A stretch of DNA of 64,000 bases, taken from an uncultured Lachnospiraceae bacterium (GTDB lineage Bacteria > Bacillota > Clostridia > Lachnospirales > Lachnospiraceae). A program made the translations under genes and the position numbers. The notes under the pieces are model-generated. The model was not told the DNA's origin. It saw nothing but the letters and a program-made list of their open reading frames with translations, and ran no database searches. The stretch spans positions 1-64,000 of the forward strand of contig CAMWTP010000003.1 in the NCBI GenBank assembly GCA_947177165.1, in the 5' to 3' direction. This document shows positions 1-9,215 of this stretch, in pieces; the stretch's first letter is position 1; each line of letters starts with the position of its first letter.

Positions 1-31
1 TTTTCCACCAAGGGGGTAGTGCGCCCAAAAA

Positions 32-706
32 TCACGTTATAGATTCACACTTCACCGTCGGACGAATCCCATCATCTGAAATACGTCCAGCCAGCGCTTC
101 GAGTGCGATGCTGTTCATCTTATTCTGCAGATAACTTTCAAATTCTCCCTTCGCCTCACTCACTGTTTTGTCCATCTGCTCCTGAAATAACTCATTCAGA
201 AACGGAATGTCACTGCTCAGTCTTTGGCCTGCATCTTTGAGTACATTCACAATCCACTCCCGGTCACTCTTGCTCAGCACACGCTTTTCATCAAGCAGTT
301 TCTTTACTTCCGCAGCATCCTTTATCAGATTTCGAGCGATATCATCCACAGCGTCCTCAACCTCCTTCCTCATCAATTTCTGTTTGTCCTCGTAAGGACA
401 TCTGGGAACAGGCTGCCCTCCGATGTTCGTGATTGTCACCGGAACGCCATCACCCATGTTCAGCGACGTGATCGCTTCCGCAAACTGAGTGTAGGACATA
501 TCCACCTCTACGATACAGTTCTTCCTGCTGGTCTTTACATAGTACCTGTCCTGACTGTCCTCCCGCTCCATAAATCCATTTGAGATGGTCAGCCGGATGA
601 CATCATTGTGCATGATGGAACTGCCAAACAATGCTGTACCATTTCCTCCAATCGATGATCTTGACAACTGGAGCATCCCATAACTTGGGTGTTGTTTCTT
701 CTCCAT
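32..706 (-). CDS. Unknown protein, possibly phage-associated
   Basis: A 224-residue soluble protein of no function I can name. The N-terminal third has a compact pattern (GMLQLSRSS, LFGSSIMHN, then an FAEAITSLNMGDGVPVT segment) that I associate with small proteins found near phage and integrative elements. The C-terminal half is charged and helical, probably coiled coil. There is no signal peptide or membrane segment. The start is supported by a strong AAAGGAGGTGAGG ribosome binding site about 6 bases upstream. Its other neighbour lies outside the window, so operon context is unknown. The phage link is only an impression from sequence pattern. Confidence 0.6.
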   Translation of the reverse strand: MEKKQHPSYGMLQLSRSSIGGNGTALFGSSIMHNDVIRLTISNGFMEREDSQDRYYVKTSRKNCIVEVDMSYTQFAEAITSLNMGDGVPVTITNIGGQPVPRCPYEDKQKLMRKEVEDAVDDIARNLIKDAAEVKKLLDEKRVLSKSDREWIVNVLKDAGQRLSSDIPFLNELFQEQMDKTVSEAKGEFESYLQNKMNSIALEALAGRISDDGIRPTVKCESIT

Positions 707-821
707 TTTTTACCTCACCTCCTTTCCGCATTTTTCATCATTTTTTCTCCAAATCCTGCCCAAAACCGTTTTTCGCCCCGTGATCGTCGTTAAACGGGCA
801 CTTGCATCTATAAAATCGGGC

Positions 822-891
822 AAAAAAAGAGGGCAAAAATTGGTTGGATTTTTCGCCAATTTTCGCCCTCAAACCACAAGATGTTGTGGTT
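822..891 (-). terminator. Intrinsic terminator after the rRNA methyltransferase gene
   Basis: Read on the minus strand, GAGGGCGAAAATTGG (856-870) pairs with CCAATTTTTGCCCTC (829-843) and is followed directly by a run of seven T. A smaller hairpin (872-891, ACCACA/TGTGGT) precedes it. It ends transcription of the methyltransferase operon before the unknown first gene. Confidence 0.85.
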
Positions 892-907
892 CTTAGTGCC
901 AAATTCT

Positions 908-2344
908 TCATTTTTCCACAAGCTGCATCATTATTACTGACTCTACGTGCACAGTATTCGGAAATAAGTCCGCAGCCCTGGCGCGCCGCAGCACATACCC
1001 ATTCGCGCACAGATACTTCAAATCCCGCGCGAGCGTAGCGCTGTCACAACTTACATAGACAATTCGTTTCGGTGCCATCTTCACGATTGTCGCCAGACAG
1101 GCCTCATCACATCCCTTGCGCGGCGGGTCTACACAGATCACATCCGCGCAGATGCCCTCCTCCTGATAGAGCCTTGGCAGCACCTCCTCCGCCTTTCCCA
1201 CATAGAAGCTGGCATTCCTGATATTGTTTCGCTTCGCATTCTCCCGCGCATCCACGATGGCCTGCTCAACGATCTCGATGCCGTAAACCTGCCCTGCCTG
1301 TCTCGCCATAAACAGGCTGATGGTTCCAATCCCGCAATATAAGTCCCACACTGTCTCCGTCCCAGTCAGTCCCGCATAGCTCAGCGCAATGCTGTAAAGC
1401 TTTTCCGTCTGAACCGGATTGACCTGATAAAAGGACAGCGGCGATATGGCAAATGTTATCCCGCTGTCGTCAGGGGACACTATATCCTCTCCGGCATCGA
1501 TACTCTCCATACTACGCATATGGATCACGTCGCTGATCGTGCTCTGTCCCCAGATCGTGCGACACTTTTTCCCCATGATCACATTGGTATTCTCTTTGTT
1601 GACATTGATCGAAATGCTCGTCATGCCCCTGACTTTTTTAAGTGCATCAACCAGCTTGTCCTCATGCGGAAGCTCGTCGCCGTTTATGATGATGCACACC
1701 ATGATTTCTCCCGACGTGAACCCTTTTCGGATCAGAATATGGCGGACAAGTCCTTTTCCGGTCATCTCATTGTACGGTGCCGCCTTATATTTTTTCATGT
1801 AATCCAACAGGATTTCAAGAATTACCCTGTTCTCTTTCACACCGAGCGCACAATCTGTATTTGCTATGATGGAGTGCGTTCTTCCGGCGTAAAATCCCGC
1901 CACCGGCTCACCATTTTTATCCGCACCAATCGGAAACTGCGCCTTGTTTCTGTAGTAATAAGGCTCCTCCATCCCCACGATCGGTTCCATTACCTGATCA
2001 AGCAGCTCTCTGGAAAAACCGCCGATCCTGCTCAGATTGTTTCTTACTTTATTCTCCTTAAACTTCAGCTGCGCCTTATAATCCAGCGCCTGTATCTGAC
2101 AGCCGCCACACTGCCTGTGACAGGGACATCGCGGTTCTGTGCGGTCCGGGGAGGGTGTGGCCACTTTCATCAGCCGGGCGTATGCATAGCCCTTTTTTAC
2201 TTTGATAACCTTTGCCTCCACCCGGTCGCCGATCACAGCATCCTTCACGAAAAAGGGAAAGCCATCAATCTTCCCGATGCCTTCCCCATCGACTCCCATA
2301 TCGTCAATCTCCAATGTTACGATATCATCTTTTCTGTATTCCAA
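908..2344 (-). CDS. rlmD: 23S rRNA (uracil-C5)-methyltransferase, RlmD/RlmCD type
   Basis: SAM-dependent RNA uracil-C5 methyltransferase, expected to modify 23S rRNA in the cytoplasm. An N-terminal TRAM-like beta domain (about residues 1-60) is followed by a Cys cluster (CPCHRQCGGC, near residue 75) expected to hold an Fe-S cluster. The C-terminal Rossmann methyltransferase has DLYCGIGT for SAM binding, DPPRKGCD, and the catalytic Cys in VSCDSATLARDL. Length of 478 residues is normal for the family. The start codon is TTG, chosen because GGGGGA lies 5 bases upstream. Whether it corresponds to RlmC, RlmD or the dual RlmCD cannot be decided by eye. Confidence 0.92.
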   Translation of the reverse strand: MEYRKDDIVTLEIDDMGVDGEGIGKIDGFPFFVKDAVIGDRVEAKVIKVKKGYAYARLMKVATPSPDRTEPRCPCHRQCGGCQIQALDYKAQLKFKENKVRNNLSRIGGFSRELLDQVMEPIVGMEEPYYYRNKAQFPIGADKNGEPVAGFYAGRTHSIIANTDCALGVKENRVILEILLDYMKKYKAAPYNEMTGKGLVRHILIRKGFTSGEIMVCIIINGDELPHEDKLVDALKKVRGMTSISINVNKENTNVIMGKKCRTIWGQSTISDVIHMRSMESIDAGEDIVSPDDSGITFAISPLSFYQVNPVQTEKLYSIALSYAGLTGTETVWDLYCGIGTISLFMARQAGQVYGIEIVEQAIVDARENAKRNNIRNASFYVGKAEEVLPRLYQEEGICADVICVDPPRKGCDEACLATIVKMAPKRIVYVSCDSATLARDLKYLCANGYVLRRARAADLFPNTVHVESVIMMQLVEK

Positions 2345-2366
2345 TTCAATCCCCCATCACTTCTTC

Positions 2367-3305
2367 TCACACGGTCCGCCTCAGATTTGACTCAAACAAT
2401 CTGTTGTAGCCAAGCCAGCCAGCCTCCTGTGAAGACTCCAGAATCTCGGTGAACGTCTCCATCTTTGCATCTGTATCATCTGCATAGTTGAGCGCCAACG
2501 CTTCTATGAGGGCCGGCTTTTTGGGCGATCCGAATTCGTACTCACCGTGATGCGCCAGAATACAATGTTTCAATTCCATCGCAAGCACCGGCGGAAAGCC
2601 TGGTATTTCTCCCACCTTCTGTCCGATCATCTCCGATCCCATCACGATATGTCCCAGAAACTGCCCCTCGTCCGTGTAGTCATTTGCGGGAAATGCGCTG
2701 ATCTCCCTCGTCTTTCCTATATCGTGACAGATCGCCGCAGTGAGCAGCAGATCGCGGTTCAGGACAGGATATGCAGTACAGTAATATTCACAGAGCTTTG
2801 TGACGCCGAGCGTGTGCTCCAACAGGCCGCCGATAAAACCATGGTGGACAGATTTTGCCGCCGACGCCCTCTTGAACCTGAGTGCAAACGCTTCATCCTC
2901 CACAAAAAATTTTTTTAATAACGCCTGTAAATATGTATTTTGAATACTGTCAATAATCTTGAGCAGCCCGGTGTACATCTCGTCCAGATTCTTCCTGCTC
3001 ACAGGCATATACTCACTCTCGTCGTACTCCCCCTCCCCGCATTTGCGCACGCGCTTCACGTTGACCTGCAGTGCACCGTTAAAACTTGTGACATCACCGT
3101 ACACCTCGATATAATCCATCGCCTCAAAGTCAGCAATCCCGACGTTATTGGGATCCCAGATTTTGGCATCGAGCGTGCCTGTCCTGTCTTGAATGATCAC
3201 ATTGTCATAGCTCTTTCCATTTTTGGTCACTGCCGAGCTCTTGAACTTGCAAAAATAGATGTCAAATACCCGGTCTCCATCTTTGTAATCTTTGATATAT
3301 TTCAT
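2367..3305 (-). CDS. yhaM: 3'-5' exoribonuclease YhaM family
   Basis: Metal-dependent 3'-5' exonuclease of the YhaM/CBF1 family, acting in RNA turnover. An N-terminal OB-fold (about residues 1-110) precedes an HD domain with the expected metal ligands: HHGFIGGLLEHT near 155, ICHDIGK near 192, GHIVMGSEM, ILAHHGEYEFGSP and ALNYADDTDAK. The 312-residue length matches the family. It lies 22 bases upstream of rlmD and 20 bases downstream of the HtrA-like gene, so the three probably form one transcription unit. A good GGAAAGGATTGAAGG region precedes the ATG. Confidence 0.93.
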   Translation of the reverse strand: MKYIKDYKDGDRVFDIYFCKFKSSAVTKNGKSYDNVIIQDRTGTLDAKIWDPNNVGIADFEAMDYIEVYGDVTSFNGALQVNVKRVRKCGEGEYDESEYMPVSRKNLDEMYTGLLKIIDSIQNTYLQALLKKFFVEDEAFALRFKRASAAKSVHHGFIGGLLEHTLGVTKLCEYYCTAYPVLNRDLLLTAAICHDIGKTREISAFPANDYTDEGQFLGHIVMGSEMIGQKVGEIPGFPPVLAMELKHCILAHHGEYEFGSPKKPALIEALALNYADDTDAKMETFTEILESSQEAGWLGYNRLFESNLRRTV

Positions 3306-3325
3306 TTTCCTTCAATCCTTTCCGG

Positions 3326-4888
3326 CTATTCTGCCTGCACCACAAAATGCATTTCCTCATAATCGTCAACGCTTGCCCGCTGCACTACTATATTTATGCT
3401 GCTCTCCGCCTGGACATTCCGCAGTACATTCATGTAATCTGCGGCACTCCTGATATCCTGTAGACCGACACGCACCACTATATCCCCCTTCTGAATCCCT
3501 TTCCGCATAGCGGGCGAATCCATATCGATATCAACGATATAGGCTCCCTGCGGAAGCCCCATCTCTGTTCTTGCCTGTGCGGAGATATCCTGTGCGTATA
3601 TTCCAAGATAGGGTATCTGCTCCCCGTTGGAAAGCTTTGAGATCAGTCCCTTCAGCTCGGTAATTCCCACTGCCGAAAGCAGATTCCTGGTATCATCATG
3701 GTTATGGCTATTGTCGATGATACCGATCACTTCCCCCTTCATATTTACGATAATACCGCTGGGATTCGTGCCCGCATAGATATCCGTCGTCATCAGTTTG
3801 TACTCACTGTCCGCCATTGTGACAACATTGCCTTTTGATGTGACCATTCCGTAACAAACCGTATCTTTGTAGCCAAAGAGATTCCCGACCGCTATGATCG
3901 GCGAACCTGTAATGCCGGAAGAAATGGAGCTTCCCAACACTGCAACAGTGACGGAATCCAGCGTGTTCCCTCCGATATATTTCAAATCCACAGCCAGAAC
4001 TGCGAGATCTGTATTTTGATCATACTGCTTAATCACAGCCTCCGCATCCGTGCCGTCACAGAAACTGATTCTGATCGTCTCCGCACCATCCAGCGATGAT
4101 TTTCTGCTGAGTATCAGGAGCTCCCGGTTATTGTTCGCGATGATGACACCGGCAGTCGTACCCTCGCTCTGATATGTGTTGTTAAACCAATCCACATCAG
4201 AATGCACCGCTGTGACTGTCACCATGCCTGACTCAACCTCTCTGTAAATCTTATACAGCTCCTCATACTGTGTCTGATAGGGCTTTAGCAGCTCGTACGG
4301 TGTCGTCTCCTCCGGATTTTCCGCCAGACTTCCCGCACTCATCCCCTCTATATCTATACTGGAAGCATCCTCACCTGGGTTCTCCCCAATCACGCCGGTT
4401 TCATCCGGGTTTTCTACATCGTCTTCCTGACCGGAAGCTTTCACATCCGGGCTCTCCCCGTCTGACCCAGACTCATTGACACTGCTTTCCGACACTGTCT
4501 CACCTGTCTCTGTCCCCGCTCCCTCACTGCTGCTCTGAGAAGAACCATGACTTTCCTCCGTCTCGCTTTCCTCTGTTTCTTCCTGGCCCGCAGTGGTTCC
4601 CTCTGTCAGCATATCCTCGGGAAGCATCTCGTTCTGTTCCTGCGGAAATATCACCCTCTCCGGCTCCTCCTCGGGATACAGCCAGTTGTTGAGAACAGGC
4701 TCCAGCAATAAAAATGACAGGCAGGCAAGCAGACCGAAAAGCACTGCCATGGATGCCGTGATGATCGTCCGTTTCAAAAGCTTCTTTTTGTTGACAGGCC
4801 GTTCCTTGATCTTCTCCTGCAGAAACTCAAAATCACTCGCTGCCTCGGGAGATTCCGAATTATCATCCTTTTCACCATTCATCCGCAT
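3326..4888 (-). CDS. HtrA/DegP-like membrane protein with PDZ domain, catalytic His apparently lost
   Basis: S1C-type trypsin-like protein anchored by one transmembrane segment (about residues 40-65), with its body outside the membrane. A long acidic Ser/Glu/Gly-rich linker (about 75-185) leads to the protease-like domain and a C-terminal PDZ domain (YLGIYAQ, GAYIVDIDMDSPAMRKGIQKGDIVVRVG). The Asp region is present (TDLAVLAVD). Where active HtrA proteins have a TNxHVV-type motif this one reads LILSRKSSL, and the usual GNSGGP serine loop reads GTNPSGIIV. I infer weak or no proteolysis. The start was placed at an internal ATG because GGGAGG lies 9 bases upstream; an in-frame ATG 27 bases further up is possible. 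Confidence 0.85.
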   Translation of the reverse strand: MRMNGEKDDNSESPEAASDFEFLQEKIKERPVNKKKLLKRTIITASMAVLFGLLACLSFLLLEPVLNNWLYPEEEPERVIFPQEQNEMLPEDMLTEGTTAGQEETEESETEESHGSSQSSSEGAGTETGETVSESSVNESGSDGESPDVKASGQEDDVENPDETGVIGENPGEDASSIDIEGMSAGSLAENPEETTPYELLKPYQTQYEELYKIYREVESGMVTVTAVHSDVDWFNNTYQSEGTTAGVIIANNNRELLILSRKSSLDGAETIRISFCDGTDAEAVIKQYDQNTDLAVLAVDLKYIGGNTLDSVTVAVLGSSISSGITGSPIIAVGNLFGYKDTVCYGMVTSKGNVVTMADSEYKLMTTDIYAGTNPSGIIVNMKGEVIGIIDNSHNHDDTRNLLSAVGITELKGLISKLSNGEQIPYLGIYAQDISAQARTEMGLPQGAYIVDIDMDSPAMRKGIQKGDIVVRVGLQDIRSAADYMNVLRNVQAESSINIVVQRASVDDYEEMHFVVQAE

Positions 4889-4995
4889 CTTGTCTTTCCT
4901 CCCTTCTCCTTTCATAGTATAGCCGATAGATTTTCCATGGTCAATGCATTTTGAATTTTGGCAAAAATTTCACCACAATACTACTCAAAAATACC

Positions 4996-5043
4996 TTGTA
5001 GGAATATAAAAAAAATGTTAGAATATGCTTTGTATGAGCATAT
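4996..5043 (+). promoter_or_regulatory. Promoter and 5' dyad of the O-acylation operon
   Basis: A -35-like TTGTAG (4996-5001) and a -10 TAGAAT (5019-5024) are separated by 17 bases. A perfect 7-bp dyad, ATATGCT/AGCATAT (5023-5043), starts in the -10 and covers the expected start of transcription, so it could be an operator or a 5' hairpin. Confidence 0.6.
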
Positions 5044-5075
5044 TTCATTAACACGGACGATAAAGAGGAAGAATT

Positions 5076-5969
5076 ATGAAAAAAATAATGATACAAAGAA
5101 AAACACTTTTGTGCGCTGCACTTACGACAATACTCACTTTCAGCAATCTTTCAGGAGGATATGTATACGCCGCAACGGATGAAACCCAGACAGAAGAATC
5201 CCATTCAAAAGATTCCCAGACTGTTGAATCCCAGACCAAAGAGGTTCTGACCGCCGAGGAACTCGCAGCATATTTCAGCGATTCCGTTTTTGTCGGCGAC
5301 TCTATCATGGTAGGTTTCCGAAACTACAGTGCCAAACAGAAATCCTGCGTGCATGACATCCAGTTCCTGGCGGTGGGAAGTTACTCGGCATTCAATGCCA
5401 TGAAGCCGGTTGTGGATAATAACGTCCATCCGATGTACAAAGGAAAAAAATGTCAGGTATGGGACGCGATTCCCCTCATTGGCAGCAAACGTGCCTTTAT
5501 CCTCCTCGGGATGAACGATATCAGCATCCTCGGACTTGAAGGCGCACGCGACCAGTACAAAGAACTGATCGGCAAGATCCTGGAGACTTCACCGGACATC
5601 GAGATCCATATCATCAGCGTAACATACACGCTCGAGAATCAGGGTAAAGGGAAATTGAACAACGAGAATCTCGCGCAGTACAATGTTCTTTTGCAGGAAA
5701 TGGCAAAAGAAAACGGATGGGGATACGTCGATCTGTGTACTCCCATATCTGACGGAAAAGGAAATCTTGCCGAGGAATACTGCAGTGACGGTTTCGTCCA
5801 CCTCTCCAGCTCTGCCTACACGTTGTGGGAGTCAGCACTCATTGACTATGCAAATGCGCAGGCAGCAGACCAGAAGGGAGCTGAATCTGAAGCCTCAAAC
5901 GATTCAAAATCAAAAATGGATACCATATTAGAAACCAATACTTCTCAGGCAACAAAAGGGAGAGAATAA
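5076..5969 (+). CDS. Secreted SGNH/GDSL-type esterase or acyltransferase
   Basis: Exported 297-residue SGNH-fold protein. A signal peptide (charged MKKIMIQRK then a hydrophobic core to about residue 31) is followed by a Thr/Glu/Ser-rich spacer. The SGNH blocks are visible: GDSIMVGF (nucleophile Ser), LGMNDIS (oxyanion Asn) and DGFVH with the catalytic Asp/His pair. It is first in a four-gene run with a DUF4358 lipoprotein, an MBOAT protein and a DHHW protein. The likely role is transfer or removal of acyl groups on a surface polysaccharide; which of the two is unknown. Confidence 0.85.
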   Translation: MKKIMIQRKTLLCAALTTILTFSNLSGGYVYAATDETQTEESHSKDSQTVESQTKEVLTAEELAAYFSDSVFVGDSIMVGFRNYSAKQKSCVHDIQFLAVGSYSAFNAMKPVVDNNVHPMYKGKKCQVWDAIPLIGSKRAFILLGMNDISILGLEGARDQYKELIGKILETSPDIEIHIISVTYTLENQGKGKLNNENLAQYNVLLQEMAKENGWGYVDLCTPISDGKGNLAEEYCSDGFVHLSSSAYTLWESALIDYANAQAADQKGAESEASNDSKSKMDTILETNTSQATKGRE

Positions 5970-5971
5970 TC

Positions 5972-6517
5972 ATGTCTACAACAAAAACTACGAAAGCCAT
6001 GGCAGTCCTCGCAGCTGCTGCGCTGCTCTGCACCGGATGCTCAGACAATACTGTACCGGCTTCAGGCACCGCTGACCAGACCGCCGCTGCCAATACAACA
6101 CAGACCGCGAACAATTCCGACACGGCAGATGCCAAATCGATCAAGGAGGTTTACCAGGAAATCGAACAGTCCGTATCCCTGAAATCTCCGCAATGCATGG
6201 ATGACGATTTCATCTCCAACTATTATGGCATCGATGCCGCAACGCTCGAGGAATACGTCTTCTCCATGTCGGAGGACGCCGCACAGGCAGAGACCATCAT
6301 CATCATGAAGGTCAAAAATACGGATGACCTGGAGGGACTCACAGACAGTCTCCAGACCGTCGTGGAAGAGAAAAAGAATGAGATGGAAAACTATCTTCCT
6401 GAACAGTTTGCAATCGTAGAGAAAAGCAGTGTTCAGACAAAGGATAATTACATATGGCTTGTGATATCTGACAATGCAGATGCCATTACAGATATCATTG
6501 AAGGCGGATTGTTTTAG
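5972..6517 (+). CDS. DUF4358-type lipoprotein
   Basis: A 181-residue lipoprotein. The signal peptide ends at a lipobox-like CTGC near residue 23, followed by a low-complexity Ala/Thr/Asn spacer. The folded part (SVSLKSPQCMDDDFISNYYGIDAA onwards) matches what I know as DUF4358. Only 2 bases separate it from the SGNH gene, so the two are translationally linked. DUF4358 proteins commonly sit beside SGNH and MBOAT genes, which suggests an accessory role in surface O-acylation; the biochemical function is unknown to me. Confidence 0.8.
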   Translation: MSTTKTTKAMAVLAAAALLCTGCSDNTVPASGTADQTAAANTTQTANNSDTADAKSIKEVYQEIEQSVSLKSPQCMDDDFISNYYGIDAATLEEYVFSMSEDAAQAETIIIMKVKNTDDLEGLTDSLQTVVEEKKNEMENYLPEQFAIVEKSSVQTKDNYIWLVISDNADAITDIIEGGLF

Positions 6518-6529
6518 CGGAGGATTATT

Positions 6530-7945
6530 ATGGTCTTTAGCTGTATCCCATTTCTGTTTTTTTTCCTGCCGCTTTGCCTGATTTTGTACTATGCGGTCCC
6601 ATTTTCATGGAAAAATGGGATTTTGCTTATTTTCAGCCTTATTTTTTACGCGTGGGGGGAGCCGCTGTACATTCTCCTGATGCTTTTTTCCACCGCGCTG
6701 GACTACACAAACGGACGGCTTATGGAGCGCTTCGGCACCACCAGGTGCAGACGAACCTTTTTCCTGTGCTGCAGTATCTGCATTAACCTGCTGATCCTTG
6801 CCTTTTTCAAGTATGCGGATTTTGCCGTCGCTTCCGTAAACGGACTGCTCGGCACACAGTTTGCACAGCCCGGAATCCATCTGCCTGTCGGCATCAGCTT
6901 TTATACCTTTCAGACCATGAGCTATATCATCGATCTGTACCGCGGCGAGGTGAAGGCGGAGCACAGCTATCCCGCGTACCTCACATACGTGTCGATGTTT
7001 CCGCAGCTGGTGGCTGGCCCGATCGTGCGCTTTTCCGACATTCAGGAACAGCTTCACGACAGAAAGCTTTCCTATGACGGGTTTGAGCAGGGTCTTCTGC
7101 GCTTCATGATGGGTTTGTTCAAGAAAGTGCTCATTGCCAATCAGGCCGGGGCTCTCTGGGAGGAAATCCGCGTGCTGGGCGCTGCGGACACAAGCGTGGC
7201 AACGGCGTGGCTCGGTGCACTCTGCTTCACTTTGCAGCTCTATTTCGACTTCAGCGCCTACAGCGATATGGCAATCGGAATGGGACGAATGCTCGGCTTT
7301 CATTATAATGAAAACTTTAATTACCCGCTGACAGCCGTCTCGGTGACGGATTTCTGGCGGCGCTGGCATATTTCGCTGTCCACATGGTTCCGCGACTACG
7401 TATATATTCCGCTCGGCGGAAACAGAAGAGGCGTGCCCCGCCATCTGTTCAATATCGCGGTGGTATGGTTTCTGACAGGATTATGGCATGGGGCATCGTG
7501 GAATTTTATCCTGTGGGGCGTTTACTACGGTATTCTGCTCATGCTCGAAAAGTATCTCTGGGGAAAGGCGCTGGCCAGACTGCCCAGGTGGATTCAGCAT
7601 ACTTATGCATTTATGATTGTCGTGTTTGGATTTGTGATCTTTGCAGTCACCGACATGGGAGAGCTTGGGCGCTATATCAGCCTGCTCTTCTCCTTTGCTT
7701 CATTCAAACTGGCTGATACCCGCTTTCTCTGGTATCTTGGCAATTACGGTATTGTGATCGTCATCGCGTGTATTCTGGCCTGCCCGGTGTATCCATGGCT
7801 CTGCCGGAAGGCATCGGCACTCAGCATGAAAAAAAACAGGATATTGTCCGCCTGCGTAGGCGCAGGTGTCCTGCTGCTGTTTCTGCTTTCAACCGCGTAC
7901 ATGGTCAGCGACACTTACAATCCGTTTTTGTACTTTCGATTTTAA
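6530..7945 (+). CDS. MBOAT family O-acyltransferase (AlgI/DltB/PatA-like)
   Basis: Polytopic membrane O-acyltransferase of 471 residues that passes an acyl group across the membrane to an extracellular glycan or to partner proteins. Several hydrophobic helices are evident. The MBOAT signatures are present: LPVGISFYTFQTMSYIID, FWRRWHISLSTWFRDYVYIPLGG, and WHGASWNFILWG with the conserved His. An RBS (GCGGAGGATTATT) precedes the ATG. Position between a DUF4358 lipoprotein and a DHHW protein gives a complete alginate-acetylation-like machine. The acyl group is probably acetyl; the substrate is unknown. Confidence 0.93.
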   Translation: MVFSCIPFLFFFLPLCLILYYAVPFSWKNGILLIFSLIFYAWGEPLYILLMLFSTALDYTNGRLMERFGTTRCRRTFFLCCSICINLLILAFFKYADFAVASVNGLLGTQFAQPGIHLPVGISFYTFQTMSYIIDLYRGEVKAEHSYPAYLTYVSMFPQLVAGPIVRFSDIQEQLHDRKLSYDGFEQGLLRFMMGLFKKVLIANQAGALWEEIRVLGAADTSVATAWLGALCFTLQLYFDFSAYSDMAIGMGRMLGFHYNENFNYPLTAVSVTDFWRRWHISLSTWFRDYVYIPLGGNRRGVPRHLFNIAVVWFLTGLWHGASWNFILWGVYYGILLMLEKYLWGKALARLPRWIQHTYAFMIVVFGFVIFAVTDMGELGRYISLLFSFASFKLADTRFLWYLGNYGIVIVIACILACPVYPWLCRKASALSMKKNRILSACVGAGVLLLFLLSTAYMVSDTYNPFLYFRF

Positions 7946-7998
7946 ACAGGAATCAGATAAAAACACGATCACGCAAATAAAGAATAAAGGGTCTATTA

Positions 7999-9132
7999 AT
8001 GCTTACGAATATAAAAATAAAAAGGACTGTCGTATGTCTGCTCTGCATCGGTATCTTATCACTGTCGGTCTGCCTTCTCGCCAGTCCCAAAAGAGAATTT
8101 TCTGAAAATGAAAACAGATACCTCGCAAAATTCCCAGCCTTCTCTGTCAGGACACTGCTTGACGGAACGTACACGGACTCGCTGAATGACTGGCTCGCTG
8201 ACCACTTTCCGCAGAGGGATTTTTTTGTGGGGCTCAAAAGCGGCGCGGAGATCGCATGCGGCAGACGGGAGATCAACCGCGTTTATGTGGGGAAGGACGA
8301 TTATTTTATTGAACCTTATGCAGCGCCGGAAAACACTGACCGCATAACTGACACACTTGTCAGATTTTACGACAAGATTGACCGGACGAAGGTTGATGTG
8401 CGCTTAATGCTCGTGCCGACCGCCGTCACCATATACAGTGACAAGCTTCCCACACACGCTCCCGCTTCCAGTCAGACAGAGACCGCATCCGCCATCTACG
8501 ACGCGACAGGCATCCCTGCGATCGACTGCACGGACTGGCTATTTGACGGCGCTTCCCAGGGACAGCTGTACTACCGCACGGATCATCACTGGACGACACT
8601 TGGAGCCTACTACGGCTATCTCGCCTACTGTGATGCAAAAGGGCTCACACCGACAGCGCTCGAATCGCTGACAGCACAGACTGTCACAGAAGAGTTTGCC
8701 GGCACGCTGTACTCCAAAGTGAATGATTACAGCCACAAGAAGGACACCATCACAATATACACCAACCCCGGGGACGACCTCACTGTCACCTACGTGGATA
8801 CAGGCGAAGTGACCGACAGCCTGTACAATCTTGACTATGTAACGGAGAAGGACAAATACTCCCTTTTCCTCAACAATATCCATCCGCTGATTGAGATTGA
8901 GAACAAGGCAGCTGACTCGCAGGAGGAACTCATGCTGATCAAAGACAGCTACGCCAATTCCATGGTGCCGTTTCTCGCACACCATTACAGGAAAATCTAC
9001 GTGTTTGACACCAGATATTACAGAGACGGCCCCTCCTCATTTCTCTCAGATCATACAAGCATAACGGATATTTTATTATTATATAACATGAACACCCTCG
9101 ACGGCGACACCGGCATTCGGGGAATTTACTGA
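7999..9132 (+). CDS. DHHW/AlgX-like exported protein
   Basis: A 377-residue protein with one N-terminal signal anchor (about residues 8-28), then a soluble SGNH-like domain. The name-giving motif is seen as RTDHHWTTLGAYYGYLAYC near residue 195. The catalytic-Ser-like KDSYANSMVPFL follows near 315. Such proteins are the terminal transferases in MBOAT-dependent O-acetylation of secreted polysaccharides. It closes the four-gene cassette. The RBS (AAAGGG) is weak, and 53 bases separate it from the MBOAT gene. Confidence 0.85.
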   Translation: MLTNIKIKRTVVCLLCIGILSLSVCLLASPKREFSENENRYLAKFPAFSVRTLLDGTYTDSLNDWLADHFPQRDFFVGLKSGAEIACGRREINRVYVGKDDYFIEPYAAPENTDRITDTLVRFYDKIDRTKVDVRLMLVPTAVTIYSDKLPTHAPASSQTETASAIYDATGIPAIDCTDWLFDGASQGQLYYRTDHHWTTLGAYYGYLAYCDAKGLTPTALESLTAQTVTEEFAGTLYSKVNDYSHKKDTITIYTNPGDDLTVTYVDTGEVTDSLYNLDYVTEKDKYSLFLNNIHPLIEIENKAADSQEELMLIKDSYANSMVPFLAHHYRKIYVFDTRYYRDGPSSFLSDHTSITDILLLYNMNTLDGDTGIRGIY

Positions 9133-9215
9133 AAACTGCACCAGGCCCGCACTGCAGAAATGTGACATCCATTTCCAAATCCGCGGACCTGGATCATTAT
9201 GGAGGACTATTTCTG

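Noticed and set aside
1520-2452. 310-codon plus-strand open frame
   Set aside because: It lies antisense to the well-supported rRNA methyltransferase gene and has no recognisable domain or RBS.
6605-7444. 279-codon minus-strand open frame
   Set aside because: Antisense to the MBOAT gene, whose motifs are clear; sequence is of shadow-frame type.
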